DNA of 64,000 bases from Mycobacterium sp. 852013-50091_SCH5140682 (GCF_001665685.1 NZ_LZTB01000104.1:112482-176481), one strand, 5' to 3'. Positions 8,732 to 17,844 are shown, numbered from the stretch's first letter. The notes: generated from the sequence alone by a model not told the origin. Translations and numbers: made by a program.

Positions 8732-8950
8732 ATGAGCATCTCCTGCCGCATCGCCGCCGGATACGCCGCTGGTGTAACTCTCGTCGCCGCTCCGGTCCTC
8801 ATCTTCCTCGGTGCTGCCTCGGCCCGCGCCGATGTCTCGCCTGTCAACACCGGCCCGTCGGTGAGCCACCACGAGGCGTTCCCGGGCCAGCAGAACCTCC
8901 CGCAGCCCGGCACCGCGGTGCATCACCACCACCAGAACAACCACGCCTGA
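8732..8950 (+). CDS. Small exported histidine-rich protein, copy 1
   Basis: A 72-residue protein with an N-terminal hydrophobic signal sequence (basic SCR, then AAGVTLVAAPVLIFLGAASA) and predicted cleavage near ARAD, leaving a mature peptide of about 38 residues. The mature part is dominated by NTGPSVSHHEAFPGQ and PGTAVHHHHQNNHA. Two paralogues at 10935 and 24832 share the same architecture. Six or more histidines in so short a secreted peptide suggest metal or haem binding, but no named family was recognised and this is inference. A strong hairpin at 8966-8988 follows. Confidence 0.8.
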   Translation: MSISCRIAAGYAAGVTLVAAPVLIFLGAASARADVSPVNTGPSVSHHEAFPGQQNLPQPGTAVHHHHQNNHA

Positions 8951-8965
8951 TAGGCGTTGCCCGAG

Positions 8966-8988
8966 GAGCCCGGACATTGTCCGGGCTC
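8966..8988 (+). terminator. Hairpin terminator after His-rich copy 1
   Basis: GAGCCCGGAC and GTCCGGGCTC form a perfect 10-bp stem around ATT, 15 bases after the stop. It lacks a long T tract, which is common in mycobacteria. The same stem follows copy 2. Confidence 0.7.
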
Positions 8989-9138
8989 TTCACTTGTGTG
9001 GGCACCCTTGAGCAGGGTCCCCGCGCGCCCTCTCTTAGACATTCGCACAAACTTCCCGAGCGAGGATGTGCCGCGATGCGGCTGGCGCGCAGCCACGCCG
9101 CTCGTCACGATTGGGCCACTTCGGCTCAAGGAGGAAAT

Positions 9139-10617
9139 GTGGCGCTTGGAAGCCCAGAGAGTGTTGCCGACGATCCGGTGACGCCGTCGCGCACGACCGG
9201 TCACGATGTTCTGAACCGCGGCTTCGGCTTCCGTGCCGCGTTGTCCCTCGCGTTCGCCGACATCTCGCCGATCGTGGCGCTGTACGCGATCTTCGCGCTC
9301 GGCCTGTTCGCGGCAGGCCCCCGGTTCTTCTGGGCTTTCCCGATCGTGCTGTGCGGGCAGTTGCTCGTCGCGCTGGTCTTCGGTGAACTGGCCTCGCGTT
9401 TTCCGTACGCGGGCAGCGTCTACCAGTGGGCGCGGCACGCCAAGGGCACCACGTGGGGCTGGACGGCGGCGTGGGCCTACATCTGGGGCCTCACCCTGAC
9501 CCTCTCCACGATGGCTTATGCCGCCGCGGGGTTCATTCTCGAAGTGTTCGGAGTCGAGTCGCCCAGCCGCTGGCTGCTTGCCGCGGTCTCGATTGGCGTC
9601 ATCTGCTTCACCGCGGCCGCCAACATGATCGGCCGCCAGGTCCTCAAGGTGATGATCGTCGCGAGCATCATCTGCGAGATCGTCGGCTCGGTCGGGCTGG
9701 GCACTGTGCTGTTGCTGTTCCATCGCGTCAACCCGGTGTCGACGCTTTTCCAGGGACTCCCGGACGGCTCCGGAAGCACGTTGAGCACCATGCTCGTCGC
9801 GGTCGCCTTCGTGGGTTGGGCGTTCCTGGGCTTCGAGTCGGCAGGGTCGATCGCCGAGGAGGTCGAAGACCCCGAACGCAACGTGCCGAAGGCCATCGTC
9901 TTCGCCCTGCTGCTGGTCGGCATCATCGTGATGTACTCCGCGGCTGCCGTCATCCTCGCGATCCCTGACCTGTCGGCGGTGCTCAGCGCGCAGAGCGGCG
10001 ATCCGGTGTCGGCGACCCTGACGGCGCAGCTGGGCTCCTCGATCGCCAAGCCGCTGCTGTTGATGTTCGTCATCGGCTTCATGTCGGCATGCCTGGCGGT
10101 GCAGTCGGCGGTGTCGCGGGCCGTGTACGGGATGGCGCGTGACCGCGCTCTGCCCGGTGCCGCGTTCCTGTCGAAGCTGGGTGGCCCCGAGCGGATGCCG
10201 ATCCGCGCGATCGGGCTGACCGCGGTGGTCGCCGCGTTCTTCCTGCTGTTCGCCGGCTCCGACCTGTACAACGTGCTGGTCAACTTCTCGGTGATGGGTC
10301 CCTACATCGCGTTCGCCGTGCCGGTCTTCGCCGCCGCACTGACCCGGCTCGCCGGGCGCTGGGTTCCCGGCGTGTTCACGCTGGGGCGCTGGGGTGCTCC
10401 GGTGACGTACGCGGCCGCCGCGTGGCTGGCCTTCGAGGTGCTCAACGTGTTGTGGCCGCGCATGCAGCCTGGGCAGCCGTGGTTCGTCAATTGGAGCATG
10501 GTCATCTCCCTGGTGAGCTTGGGCATTCTCGGCGTGGCCGTGTACGTGAGGTGCCGCGATCGGATCACGGTCCCGGTCGGGGAACGCGTCGACGCCGCAG
10601 AGGTCGACGGGTCGTAA
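9139..10617 (+). CDS. APC-superfamily amino-acid permease
   Basis: A 492-residue inner-membrane transporter with about twelve transmembrane segments. GTG 9139 is chosen because AAGGAGG (9128-9134) sits four bases upstream; earlier in-frame codons overlap the preceding terminator. The N-terminal GFRAALSLAFADISPIVALYAIF, the FPYAGSVYQWARH segment and AEEVEDPERNVPKAI after the sixth helix are typical of the amino-acid/GABA permease branch. It exchanges or imports amino acids or amines; the substrate cannot be read. It lies between two similar segments carrying His-rich copies 1 and 2, and a terminator hairpin follows at 10630. Confidence 0.88.
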   Translation: MALGSPESVADDPVTPSRTTGHDVLNRGFGFRAALSLAFADISPIVALYAIFALGLFAAGPRFFWAFPIVLCGQLLVALVFGELASRFPYAGSVYQWARHAKGTTWGWTAAWAYIWGLTLTLSTMAYAAAGFILEVFGVESPSRWLLAAVSIGVICFTAAANMIGRQVLKVMIVASIICEIVGSVGLGTVLLLFHRVNPVSTLFQGLPDGSGSTLSTMLVAVAFVGWAFLGFESAGSIAEEVEDPERNVPKAIVFALLLVGIIVMYSAAAVILAIPDLSAVLSAQSGDPVSATLTAQLGSSIAKPLLLMFVIGFMSACLAVQSAVSRAVYGMARDRALPGAAFLSKLGGPERMPIRAIGLTAVVAAFFLLFAGSDLYNVLVNFSVMGPYIAFAVPVFAAALTRLAGRWVPGVFTLGRWGAPVTYAAAAWLAFEVLNVLWPRMQPGQPWFVNWSMVISLVSLGILGVAVYVRCRDRITVPVGERVDAAEVDGS

Positions 10618-10629
10618 CCGCACGTCGCC

Positions 10630-10655
10630 AAGAGCCCGGGCATCTGCCCGGGCTC
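10630..10655 (+). terminator. Terminator after permease gene
   Basis: AAGAGCCCGGGCA and its complement TGCCCGGGCTCTT form a 12-13-bp stem with a very short loop, followed by TTGT. It lies 13 bases after the permease stop. Confidence 0.75.
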
Positions 10656-10934
10656 TTTGTCGTTGGTGGGCCCGGTCCTGCGTAGCGGCGGGCCCTCGGG
10701 CGCCTGCCTTTTCTCGCGAACAGACACACAAGTCCGCGACACGCCGAGTTTCCGGTACCGCGGTGGCTGCTCGCGCTGGGGTGGCGCCTTCCCCCGATCG
10801 GGGGACAACGGGTTCACCCGACGCGTGGGCTGGTCAGCCGATACTGATGCGCGCCGCGGCGGGGCATTCTTGTATCAACACCGGATCACACCGGATGAGA
10901 ACTTCAAAAGCACACTGACACAAAGGATTTGATC
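10656..10934 (+). promoter_or_regulatory. Upstream region and conserved module of His-rich copy 2
   Basis: The palindrome CCCCCGATCGGGGG is at 10791-10804 and the tandem repeat CACCGGATCA CACCGGATGA at 10879-10898. Similarity to the copy 1 region extends upstream of the palindrome for about 80 bases, including CGACACGCCG and GTACCGCGGTG. No other gene is seen here. Confidence 0.65.
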
Positions 10935-11144
10935 ATGAGCATCGCTCGCCGCATCGCCGCCGGTTTCGCCCTCGCTGCCGCTCCCGCGATCATCGCGCTT
11001 GGCGCCGCCTCCGCCAGCCAGGCCGAGACCTCCGCGGTCAACACAGGTCCCTCGGTCAGCCATCACGAGGCGTTCCCCGGTCAGCACAACTTCCCGCAAC
11101 CCGGCACCGCGGTGCATCACCACCACCAGAACAACCACGCCTGA
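10935..11144 (+). CDS. Small exported histidine-rich protein, copy 2
   Basis: A 69-residue paralogue of the 8732 product. The ATG at 10935 is in the same context (TGATCATGAGCATC) as copy 1. The signal sequence runs through FALAAAPAIIALGAASASQAE and the mature part retains NTGPSVSHHEAFPGQ and PGTAVHHHHQNNHA. Signal sequences differ more than the mature ends, so selection appears to act on the histidine motifs. A perfect palindromic hairpin follows at 11160-11183. Confidence 0.8.
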   Translation: MSIARRIAAGFALAAAPAIIALGAASASQAETSAVNTGPSVSHHEAFPGQHNFPQPGTAVHHHHQNNHA

Positions 11145-11159
11145 TCTGCGTTGCCCGAG

Positions 11160-11183
11160 GAGCCCGGACGATCGTCCGGGCTC
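11160..11183 (+). terminator. Hairpin terminator after His-rich copy 2
   Basis: GAGCCCGGACGA followed by TCGTCCGGGCTC is a perfect 24-bp palindrome ending in TTCTC. It is the counterpart of the hairpin at 8966. Confidence 0.7.
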
Positions 11184-11243
11184 TTCTCATTCCGGCAGCC
11201 CGAATCTGAGCAGATCCCCAGCATTGCGTGCCAGGCTGGGGCT

Positions 11244-12278
11244 ATGGCTGCCAATCACACTGCGCGCCGTTCGCCGCTGCGCGCCGACCTCGTCCTGTCC
11301 GGCGGCGGCGTCAAAGGCATCGGACTGGTGGGTGCCGTCGTCGCGCTGAAGGACGCGGGATACGAGCTCCAGCGGATATCGGGCACGTCGGCGGGTTCGC
11401 TGGTCGGGGCGGTGGTGGCAGCGGCGACGCAGGGCGATCAGCTGACCAGCGATCAGCTGCGGGAACTGGCGCTGAGCGTGCCCTATCGGAAGTTCCGCGA
11501 CAGCGGGCCCATCGAACGCATCCCGATCCTGGGGCCGGCCTGGGGGCTGCTGCGTGAGACCGGGATCTACCGAGGCGATTTCGCTCACGACTGGATGCGT
11601 ACCGAGCTGAAGAACCTGGGCGTCAGCACCTTTGGCGACATGGCCATCGACGACGACCAACTGCCGCCGGAGCGGCGCTACCGCCTGGTCGTCACCGTCA
11701 CCGACCTGACGTCGGGTCAGTTGGTGCGGTTGCCCTGGGATTATCGACGGCTCTACGGTCTTGACCCTGATGAGCAGTTGGTAGCCGACGCCGTGCGCGC
11801 CTCGATGGCCATCCCTTTCCTGTTCCAGCCCGTCACCTTGGAAGGCGTCGGCGGGGAGCGGTACACGCTCGTTGACGGGGGCGTGCTGTCCAACTTCCCG
11901 ATCGATTCCTTCGACCGGACCGACGGCAAGGTGCCGCGGTGGCCCACGTTCGGCGCGACCGTGATTCCGTACCTGCCTGCGCCGACCATCGAGCAGCTGA
12001 TTCCCGGGCTGGCGCCCCTGCACGGGCCGCCGCTGCTGGAGAGCCTGATCACCACCATGCTGGTCGGCCACGACCAGACCTACCTCAACCAACCGTGGGT
12101 GAAGGTGCGGGCCATCCAGGTGGATTCGACGGCTACCGGGGTGCTCGACTTCGACATCACCCGCGACGAAGCCGAGGTGCTCTACGACAACGGGTATCAG
12201 GCGGCCACCGACTTCCTGTCCACCTGGAACTGGCCGGCCTACATCGAGCGCTTCCGCGCGGATCATCGGGGAAGCTGA
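11244..12278 (+). CDS. Patatin-like phospholipase/lipid acyl hydrolase
   Basis: A 344-residue protein starting at ATG 11244; an earlier in-frame TTG lies in the preceding terminator. It has the full patatin set: oxyanion loop SGGGVKGIG near residues 19-27, nucleophile elbow GTSAGS near 46-51, and the Asp of the Ser-Asp dyad in LVDGGVLSNFPID. The family cleaves acyl esters of phospholipids or neutral lipids. No signal peptide is visible, so cytosolic or membrane-peripheral action is likely. The alpha-galactosidase gene starts six bases after its stop, so the two are probably cotranscribed although their roles look unrelated. Confidence 0.88.
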   Translation: MAANHTARRSPLRADLVLSGGGVKGIGLVGAVVALKDAGYELQRISGTSAGSLVGAVVAAATQGDQLTSDQLRELALSVPYRKFRDSGPIERIPILGPAWGLLRETGIYRGDFAHDWMRTELKNLGVSTFGDMAIDDDQLPPERRYRLVVTVTDLTSGQLVRLPWDYRRLYGLDPDEQLVADAVRASMAIPFLFQPVTLEGVGGERYTLVDGGVLSNFPIDSFDRTDGKVPRWPTFGATVIPYLPAPTIEQLIPGLAPLHGPPLLESLITTMLVGHDQTYLNQPWVKVRAIQVDSTATGVLDFDITRDEAEVLYDNGYQAATDFLSTWNWPAYIERFRADHRGS

Positions 12279-12284
12279 CCTGCG

Positions 12285-13637
12285 ATGCACCGATTGTCGG
12301 GGGCGATGGTCGTGCTGGGCGTGATCGTTGCGCTGCAGGCGGGTTGCGCGACGGCTCACCCGTCGGCGCCGGCGGCGCCGATACCGTCGACCCCGCCGAT
12401 GGGGTGGAACTCGTGGAACTCCGGCATCGTGCTCACGGAGAAGAACATCGACGACACGATCGATGCGATGGTGTCGTCGGGGATGCGTGAGGCGGGCTAT
12501 CGCTACGTCAACATCGACGCGGGTTGGGCGGCGCCGCAACGGGATTCCAAGGGCGAGTTGCAAGCGGACCCGGTACGGTTCCCCGAAGGTATGGCCGCGG
12601 TGGCCCGGCACGCTCATGACCGCGGCATGCTTCTCGGGCTCTACGCCAGCCCGTTCGACGAACGGTGCAGCGCCCAGCCCGCACTCGCCAGCGTCGGGCA
12701 TGAGGACACCGACGCGCACGAGTTCGCCGACTGGGGTGTGGACTACCTGAAGTACGACTGGTGCCGCGACGAGGCCGATCACACCCACCAGGTGAAGGTG
12801 TTCACCGCCATGCGGGACGCGTTGCGCGCCACCGGCCGTCCCATCCTGTACAGCATCAACCCGAACAGCTCCGACGATCCGACCGCGGGCTCACGCTACG
12901 ACTGGTCGGACGTCGCCGACATGGCCCGCACCACAACCGATCTGGTGCCGGTATGGCGGGACAGCATGCCCTCGCTCGGGCCGGCGGACCCTTTCGACGA
13001 CCACGCCTTCCTCGGCGCACCCGACCAATTCGCAGCTGCTGCAAAGGTTGTCGGGCCGAGCAAGCGCGGGTACTGGACCGATCCCGACGCTCTCGTCGTC
13101 GGGGTGAGCTGGAGCGATTTCGTCGCACACCACCTGCCCTCGGTCCGCAACCATCTGAAGTTCAGCCCAACCCAGCTGCCCGACGCTCAGCTCAGCCGAC
13201 TGCTGCTGCGGCAACCCGACATGACTGCCGACGAACAGCGGGCGAACCTGTCGCTGTGGGCCATGCTGTCGGCACCGCTGATCGCGGGCAACGACGTTCG
13301 GTCCATCACTGCCCAGACGCGCGACATTCTCATCAACCCCGACGTGATCGCAATCGACCAAGATCCCGCGGTCGGGCCTGCACGGCCGATGGCCGACCCC
13401 CGGGTCCTGGTCAAGCCGCTCTCCGACGGCACGGTGGCGGTCGCGTTGTACAACTCGGACGACACCCCGCAGATGATCTCCACGACCGCCGTGCAGATCG
13501 GGATGGGCCCGGCAACCTGCTACGCGGTACGAGATCTGTGGGCTCGCACCAAGACCCACACCCTCGACGTCATCGGTTGGGAACCGGTGCCCCCGCACAC
13601 GGTGACGCTGCTGAAGGTCAGTCCGGGGTGTCGGTAG
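12285..13637 (+). CDS. Exported GH27-type alpha-galactosidase, probable lipoprotein
   Basis: A 450-residue enzyme with an N-terminal hydrophobic segment ending in LQAGC, an imperfect lipobox, so it may be anchored to the outer face of the membrane. The catalytic domain begins with PPMGWNSWNS, typical of clan-D alpha-galactosidases. YLKYDWC carries the nucleophilic Asp and WTDPDALVVG the likely acid/base Asp. It would release galactose from alpha-galactosides outside the cell. Downstream are a sugar-type symporter on the other strand and galT-galK, forming an apparent galactose route from release to phosphorylation and uridylyl transfer. The last 20 bases overlap the convergent small gene at 13618. 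Confidence 0.88.
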   Translation: MHRLSGAMVVLGVIVALQAGCATAHPSAPAAPIPSTPPMGWNSWNSGIVLTEKNIDDTIDAMVSSGMREAGYRYVNIDAGWAAPQRDSKGELQADPVRFPEGMAAVARHAHDRGMLLGLYASPFDERCSAQPALASVGHEDTDAHEFADWGVDYLKYDWCRDEADHTHQVKVFTAMRDALRATGRPILYSINPNSSDDPTAGSRYDWSDVADMARTTTDLVPVWRDSMPSLGPADPFDDHAFLGAPDQFAAAAKVVGPSKRGYWTDPDALVVGVSWSDFVAHHLPSVRNHLKFSPTQLPDAQLSRLLLRQPDMTADEQRANLSLWAMLSAPLIAGNDVRSITAQTRDILINPDVIAIDQDPAVGPARPMADPRVLVKPLSDGTVAVALYNSDDTPQMISTTAVQIGMGPATCYAVRDLWARTKTHTLDVIGWEPVPPHTVTLLKVSPGCR

Positions 13638-13902
13638 GCGTCTCGGCCGGTATCTGTTCGGCAGGGACAGGACGCAGCAGCGCCCACCCGATGAACGTGG
13701 CCGATACGGCGATCAGCACCAGGCCCACCCACCAGTTGGCGCTGGTACCGACGTAGAGGTCGACCGTGTTGTGCGCGGTGGACGGCTCGTGCGGACCGAG
13801 AATCGCGGGCGCGAATCCGGCGATGGTCAGGAGCACGCCGAAGATGCCCAGCAGTGCACCCACGATGTTGCGGATGTCGAACAGACGCGCAAACACGGGC
13901 AC
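13618..13902 (-). CDS. Small two-helix membrane protein accompanying the symporter
   Basis: A 94-residue protein with two hydrophobic segments (IVGALLGIFGVLLTIAGFAPAI and WWVGLVLIAVSATFIGWALL) and a Pro/Thr-rich tail. It begins three bases after the symporter stop, so it belongs to that operon and may be an accessory or stability subunit. I do not recognise a named family. Its end overlaps the convergent alpha-galactosidase gene by 20 bases. Confidence 0.75.
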   Translation of the reverse strand: MPVFARLFDIRNIVGALLGIFGVLLTIAGFAPAILGPHEPSTAHNTVDLYVGTSANWWVGLVLIAVSATFIGWALLRPVPAEQIPAETPTDTPD

Positions 13903-13905
13903 CTC

Positions 13906-15579
13906 CTAATGGAACACGATGTTGAGGACGACGACGCAGGCCAGCATCACGCTGGCCAGCGGAACGGGTTTGAGGTACCAGGGCTTTCCGGCATCCTCGG
14001 GATCGCCGAACAGTTTCACCGGGGTCTGTGAGTACACCAGCCCGGTGAGCTCCGCCTCCGGTTTGGGTGCGGTCACCAGGCTCACCACGACGCTGACGAT
14101 AATGTCGACGACGAACGCGGCGCTGGCCGCCAGGAACGGCATGCCCTGCCCGGGCAAGTCGATCACCCCGGCCTTGGACAGCGCGAAAACGGTGATGGCC
14201 GAGAGTGTTCCGGCCACCAGACCGGTCCAGCCGGCGGTCGCTGTCATCCGCTTCCAGAACATGCCGAGGATGAACGTCGCGAACAGCGGCGCGTTGAAGA
14301 AGCCGAACAGCGTCTGCAGGTAGTCCATCAGGTTCGAGTAGCCCGAGGCGATCAGCGCGGTGAAGATCGCCAGCACTGTCGCGGCGACGGTCGCGAACCG
14401 GCCGACCTGGATGTAGTAGTGGTCGGGCCGATCCTTGACGATGTACTGCTGCCAGATGTCGTAGCTGAACACCGTGTTGAACGCCGAGACGTTGGCGGCC
14501 ATACCGGCCATGAACGACGCGATGAGGCCGGTGACGGCCACCCCCAGCAGGCCGTTGGGCAGGATGTCGCGCACCATGAGCAGGATGGCGTCGTTGTAGG
14601 TGACCTGGCCGCTCCCGGTGGACTTCAGCTGCATCACGTCGCCGATGGTGGCCGCGGCGATCATGCCGGGCAGCACCACCACGAACGGGATGAGCATCTT
14701 CGGGAAGGAGCCGATGATCGGCGCGCGGCGCGCCGCCGACATCGAGCTGGACGCCATGGCGCGTTGCACCTCGACGAAGTTGGTGGTCCAGTAGCCGAAG
14801 GACAGCACGAACCCGAGGCCGAACACGATGCCGATCACCGACCACACGGGGCTGGTGAAACCGCTGAGCGCCTGGCCGGGCCAGGTGGTGAGCTGCTCGT
14901 GGGTGGTGGCGGTCACCGAGCCGTCGGCCTTGACGGTGTTGATCACCTTGTCCCGCAGACCGTTCCAGCCGCCCACCTTGATGAGCCCGAAGATCGTCAG
15001 CGGCACGAGTGCGGCGAGGATGACGAAGAACTGCAGAACTTCGTTGTAGATCGCCGCCGAGAGCCCGCCCAGGGCGGTGTAGGTCAGCACGATCGCCGCG
15101 GCGACGATCAGCGAAACCCATTGCGACCAACCGAGCAACGCGTTGATCACTGTCGCCAGCAGGAACAGGTTGACGCCGGCGATCAACACCTGCGCAACGG
15201 CAAAGCTGATGGCGTTCACCAGGTGGGCGCCGGGGCCGAAGCGTCGGCGCATGAATTCGGGGACGCTGCGCACCTTGGAGCCGTAGTAGAACGGCATCAT
15301 GATGACGCCCAGGAACAGCATCGCCGGGACGGCGCCGATCCAGTAGTAATGCATTGTGGCCAGGCCGATTTGGGCGCCGTTGGCCGACATGCCCATGATC
15401 TCGACCGCGCCCAGGTTCGCCGACACGAATGCGATGCCGGTGACCCACGCGGGTAGCCGGCGGCCGGACAGGAAGAAATCGAGGCTGGATGTTATCTGGC
15501 TGCGGGCCAGAAGGCCGATGCCGAGCACGAATACGAAATAGATCGCGATCAGCGCATAGTCGAGTATGCCGACGTTCAA
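13906..15579 (-). CDS. Sodium:solute symporter (SSS), probable galactose/sugar importer
   Basis: A 557-residue inner-membrane transporter with 13-14 hydrophobic segments. SANLGAVEIMGMSANG, YYWIGAVPAMLFLG and RFGPGAHLVNAIS are typical of the sugar branch of the SSS family (SGLT-like). It would couple sodium entry to sugar uptake. Its start is 57 bases from the divergent galT start, so the two operons share a promoter region. Together with the alpha-galactosidase and galTK this makes galactose the most likely substrate. Substrate is inferred from context; the fold is clear. Confidence 0.88.
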   Translation of the reverse strand: MNVGILDYALIAIYFVFVLGIGLLARSQITSSLDFFLSGRRLPAWVTGIAFVSANLGAVEIMGMSANGAQIGLATMHYYWIGAVPAMLFLGVIMMPFYYGSKVRSVPEFMRRRFGPGAHLVNAISFAVAQVLIAGVNLFLLATVINALLGWSQWVSLIVAAAIVLTYTALGGLSAAIYNEVLQFFVILAALVPLTIFGLIKVGGWNGLRDKVINTVKADGSVTATTHEQLTTWPGQALSGFTSPVWSVIGIVFGLGFVLSFGYWTTNFVEVQRAMASSSMSAARRAPIIGSFPKMLIPFVVVLPGMIAAATIGDVMQLKSTGSGQVTYNDAILLMVRDILPNGLLGVAVTGLIASFMAGMAANVSAFNTVFSYDIWQQYIVKDRPDHYYIQVGRFATVAATVLAIFTALIASGYSNLMDYLQTLFGFFNAPLFATFILGMFWKRMTATAGWTGLVAGTLSAITVFALSKAGVIDLPGQGMPFLAASAAFVVDIIVSVVVSLVTAPKPEAELTGLVYSQTPVKLFGDPEDAGKPWYLKPVPLASVMLACVVVLNIVFH

Positions 15580-15636
15580 GTGCAGGACGCTGGTATTCGT
15601 TTTCGCTCCTTCGTCCAGAGGTCAGGAAAGATACTA

Positions 15637-16728
15637 GTGTTCGGAAGTGTGACAGAGCCGACACATTGGAAACTGGCCGACGGGCGCGACTTGTTTTTCT
15701 TCGCGCTGCCAGGCCATGTGCCGGCCCCGGTGCCCGATCAGCGGCCGCTCGGCCCGGGCGGGTCGCACCCGACCGAACTGCGGTTCGACCGGACGACGGG
15801 GCAGTGGGTGATCATCGCAGCCGCGCGCCAGGACCGCACCTACAAGCCGCCGCCGGATCAATGCCCGCTGTGTCCCGGGCCGACCGGGTCGACCAGTGAG
15901 ATCCCTGCGGCGGACTACGACGTGGCGGTGTTCGAGAACCGGTTCCCTAGCCTGTCGGGGGATGGCGTGGTGGCACCGCCGGCGAGCGCCGGATTCGTCG
16001 CCGCAGAGGGCTACGGGCGCTGCGAAGTGATCTGCTTCACCAGCAACCACACCGGGTCGTTCGCCGAGTTGCCTCTTCCGCATGCCCGGTTGGTGGTCGA
16101 CGCGTGGCGGCACCGCACCGCCGACCTTCTCAAGCGGACCGGTGTCGAGCAGGTCTTCTGCTTCGAGAACCGCGGCGAGGAGATCGGCGTGACGCTGACC
16201 CATCCGCACGGCCAGATCTACGCGTACCCGTATCTGACGCCGCGGACAGAGGCCATGCTGCGGCAGGCCGCCGAGTTCCGGGAGGCGCAGGGTGGCAACC
16301 TCTTTGCGTCGCTGCTGGCCGCCGAGCAGGCGAACGGCCAGCGGCTGGTGGCGCAGAACGACCTGTTCACCGCCTTCGTGCCGTTCGCGGCCCGCTGGCC
16401 CGTGGAGGTGCACATCTATCCGAACCGGTTGGTGCCCAACGCCGTTGAACTCTCCGCCGCTGAGTGCGACGCGCTGGCCGCGATCTATCTCGATGTGCTG
16501 GGCCGCTTCGACCGGATGTACTCGGCGCCACTGCCGTACATATCGGCGCTGCACCAGTATTCGGGCGCCGGTGTGCAGGGCGACGGCTACTTTCACGTCG
16601 AGCTGATGTCGATCCGCCGCAGCGCCACCAAGCTGAAATACCTGGCCGGTTCCGAATCGGCGATGGATGCGTTCATCGGCGACGTGACGCCCGAGAGCGT
16701 GGCGCAGCGGCTGCGGGAACTGGCATGA
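15637..16728 (+). CDS. galT: Galactose-1-phosphate uridylyltransferase
   Basis: A 363-residue enzyme of the Leloir pathway that exchanges UMP between UDP-glucose and galactose-1-phosphate. GTG 15637 is preferred because AGGAAAG lies eight bases upstream; GTG 15649 is an alternative. CPLCPG supplies zinc-binding cysteines and THPHGQIYAYP is the active-site HPH motif whose second histidine becomes uridylylated. ELRFDRTTGQWVIIAAARQDR and FENRFPSL are family hallmarks. The stop overlaps the galK start (ATGA), giving translational coupling. Confidence 0.95.
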   Translation: MFGSVTEPTHWKLADGRDLFFFALPGHVPAPVPDQRPLGPGGSHPTELRFDRTTGQWVIIAAARQDRTYKPPPDQCPLCPGPTGSTSEIPAADYDVAVFENRFPSLSGDGVVAPPASAGFVAAEGYGRCEVICFTSNHTGSFAELPLPHARLVVDAWRHRTADLLKRTGVEQVFCFENRGEEIGVTLTHPHGQIYAYPYLTPRTEAMLRQAAEFREAQGGNLFASLLAAEQANGQRLVAQNDLFTAFVPFAARWPVEVHIYPNRLVPNAVELSAAECDALAAIYLDVLGRFDRMYSAPLPYISALHQYSGAGVQGDGYFHVELMSIRRSATKLKYLAGSESAMDAFIGDVTPESVAQRLRELA

Positions 16729-17819
16729 CCGTCCGATACTCCGCGCCGGGCCGGGTCAACCTGATCGGCGAGCACACCGACTACAACCTGGGGTTCGCGC
16801 TGCCGATCGCGTTGCCGCAGCGCACCTCGGTGGTGTTCGACCCGGATGCCTCTGACGTGCTGCAGGTTTCGAGTGCGTTGGGCGACGGCGCGGTGCGGAT
16901 TCCGCTCGCGACGACGCCCGGCGAGGTCTCGGACTGGGCCGGCTATGTCGCCGGGGTGGTGTGGGCGCTGCGCTGCGCCGGGCATGCGGTACCGGGTGGG
17001 ACGATGACGATCACCAGCGATGTCGAGGTGGGCTCGGGGCTGTCGTCGTCGGCGGCGCTGGAATGCGCGGTCCTCGGTGCCCTCCTCACGTCAGCGGGGA
17101 TCGAACTCGACCGTATCGAGCAGGCCCGCATCGCCCAGCGCGCCGAGAACGAGTACGTCGGCGCGCCAACAGGTCTGCTCGACCAACTGGCATCCCTGTT
17201 CGGAGAGCCCGCGCAGGCCATGCTCATCGACTTTCGTGACGTCACCGTCCAGTCGGTGCCGTTCGACCCTGAAGCGTCGGGCACGGCGCTGCTGTTGATC
17301 GACTCGCGGGCCCGGCACGCCCACGCCGGCGGCGAGTACGCGGCCCGGCGCGCGTCGTGTGAACGCGCAGCGGCCGATCTCGGCGTGGCGTCGCTGCGTG
17401 AAGTCTCCGCTGTCTCGGCGCTCGAGGCCGTCAAGGATCCCGTCGACGCGCGGCGTGCCCGGCACATCGTCACCGAGAATCACCGTGTACTCGAATGCGT
17501 TGCGACGCTGGCTGCTTCGGACTTCGCCGCAGCCGGTGCGCTGTGGACCGCGTCGCATGCGTCGATGCGCGACGACTTCGAGATTACCACCGGCCATCTC
17601 GACCTCATCGCGGCGACCGCCGTGCGGGCCGGCGCGTTCGGGGCGCGGATGACCGGTGGCGGCTTCGGTGGGTGCGTCATCGCGCTCGTACCCGACGAGC
17701 GGGCCGACGCCGTCGGTAACGCGGTGCGCCGCGCGATCGCCGACGCGGGCTATCAAGACCCGACGATCACCAGAACGCAGGCGGGAAGTGGGGCGGGGCC
17801 GACGATTACTGGCTGCTGA
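16725..17819 (+). CDS. galK: Galactokinase
   Basis: A 364-residue GHMP kinase that phosphorylates alpha-galactose with ATP. The galactokinase signature GRVNLIGEHTDYN is at about 10-22, the phosphate-binding GSGLSSSAALE near 103-113, and MTGGGFGGCVIAL in the C-terminal part. Start ATG 16725 overlaps the galT stop. The catalytic base Asp is expected in LLDQLASLFGE. It is cytosolic and the last gene of the galT-galK operon. Confidence 0.95.
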   Translation: MTVRYSAPGRVNLIGEHTDYNLGFALPIALPQRTSVVFDPDASDVLQVSSALGDGAVRIPLATTPGEVSDWAGYVAGVVWALRCAGHAVPGGTMTITSDVEVGSGLSSSAALECAVLGALLTSAGIELDRIEQARIAQRAENEYVGAPTGLLDQLASLFGEPAQAMLIDFRDVTVQSVPFDPEASGTALLLIDSRARHAHAGGEYAARRASCERAAADLGVASLREVSAVSALEAVKDPVDARRARHIVTENHRVLECVATLAASDFAAAGALWTASHASMRDDFEITTGHLDLIAATAVRAGAFGARMTGGGFGGCVIALVPDERADAVGNAVRRAIADAGYQDPTITRTQAGSGAGPTITGC

Positions 17820-17844
17820 CGACCGCCGCAGCGAAACTAGAAAA

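Noticed and set aside
8923..10731. Long open frame of about 600 codons on the minus strand opposite the permease
   Set aside because: Composition is dominated by Arg, His, Gln and Asp, typical of antisense frames in GC-rich genes. The plus-strand permease explains the sequence.
11187..12788. Long minus-strand frame opposite the patatin and alpha-galactosidase genes
   Set aside because: Shadow frame rich in Arg and His without motifs; both plus-strand genes have clear catalytic signatures.
13520..15664. Long alternative minus-strand frame over the symporter
   Set aside because: No membrane segments or motifs. The SSS frame shows over a dozen hydrophobic helices.
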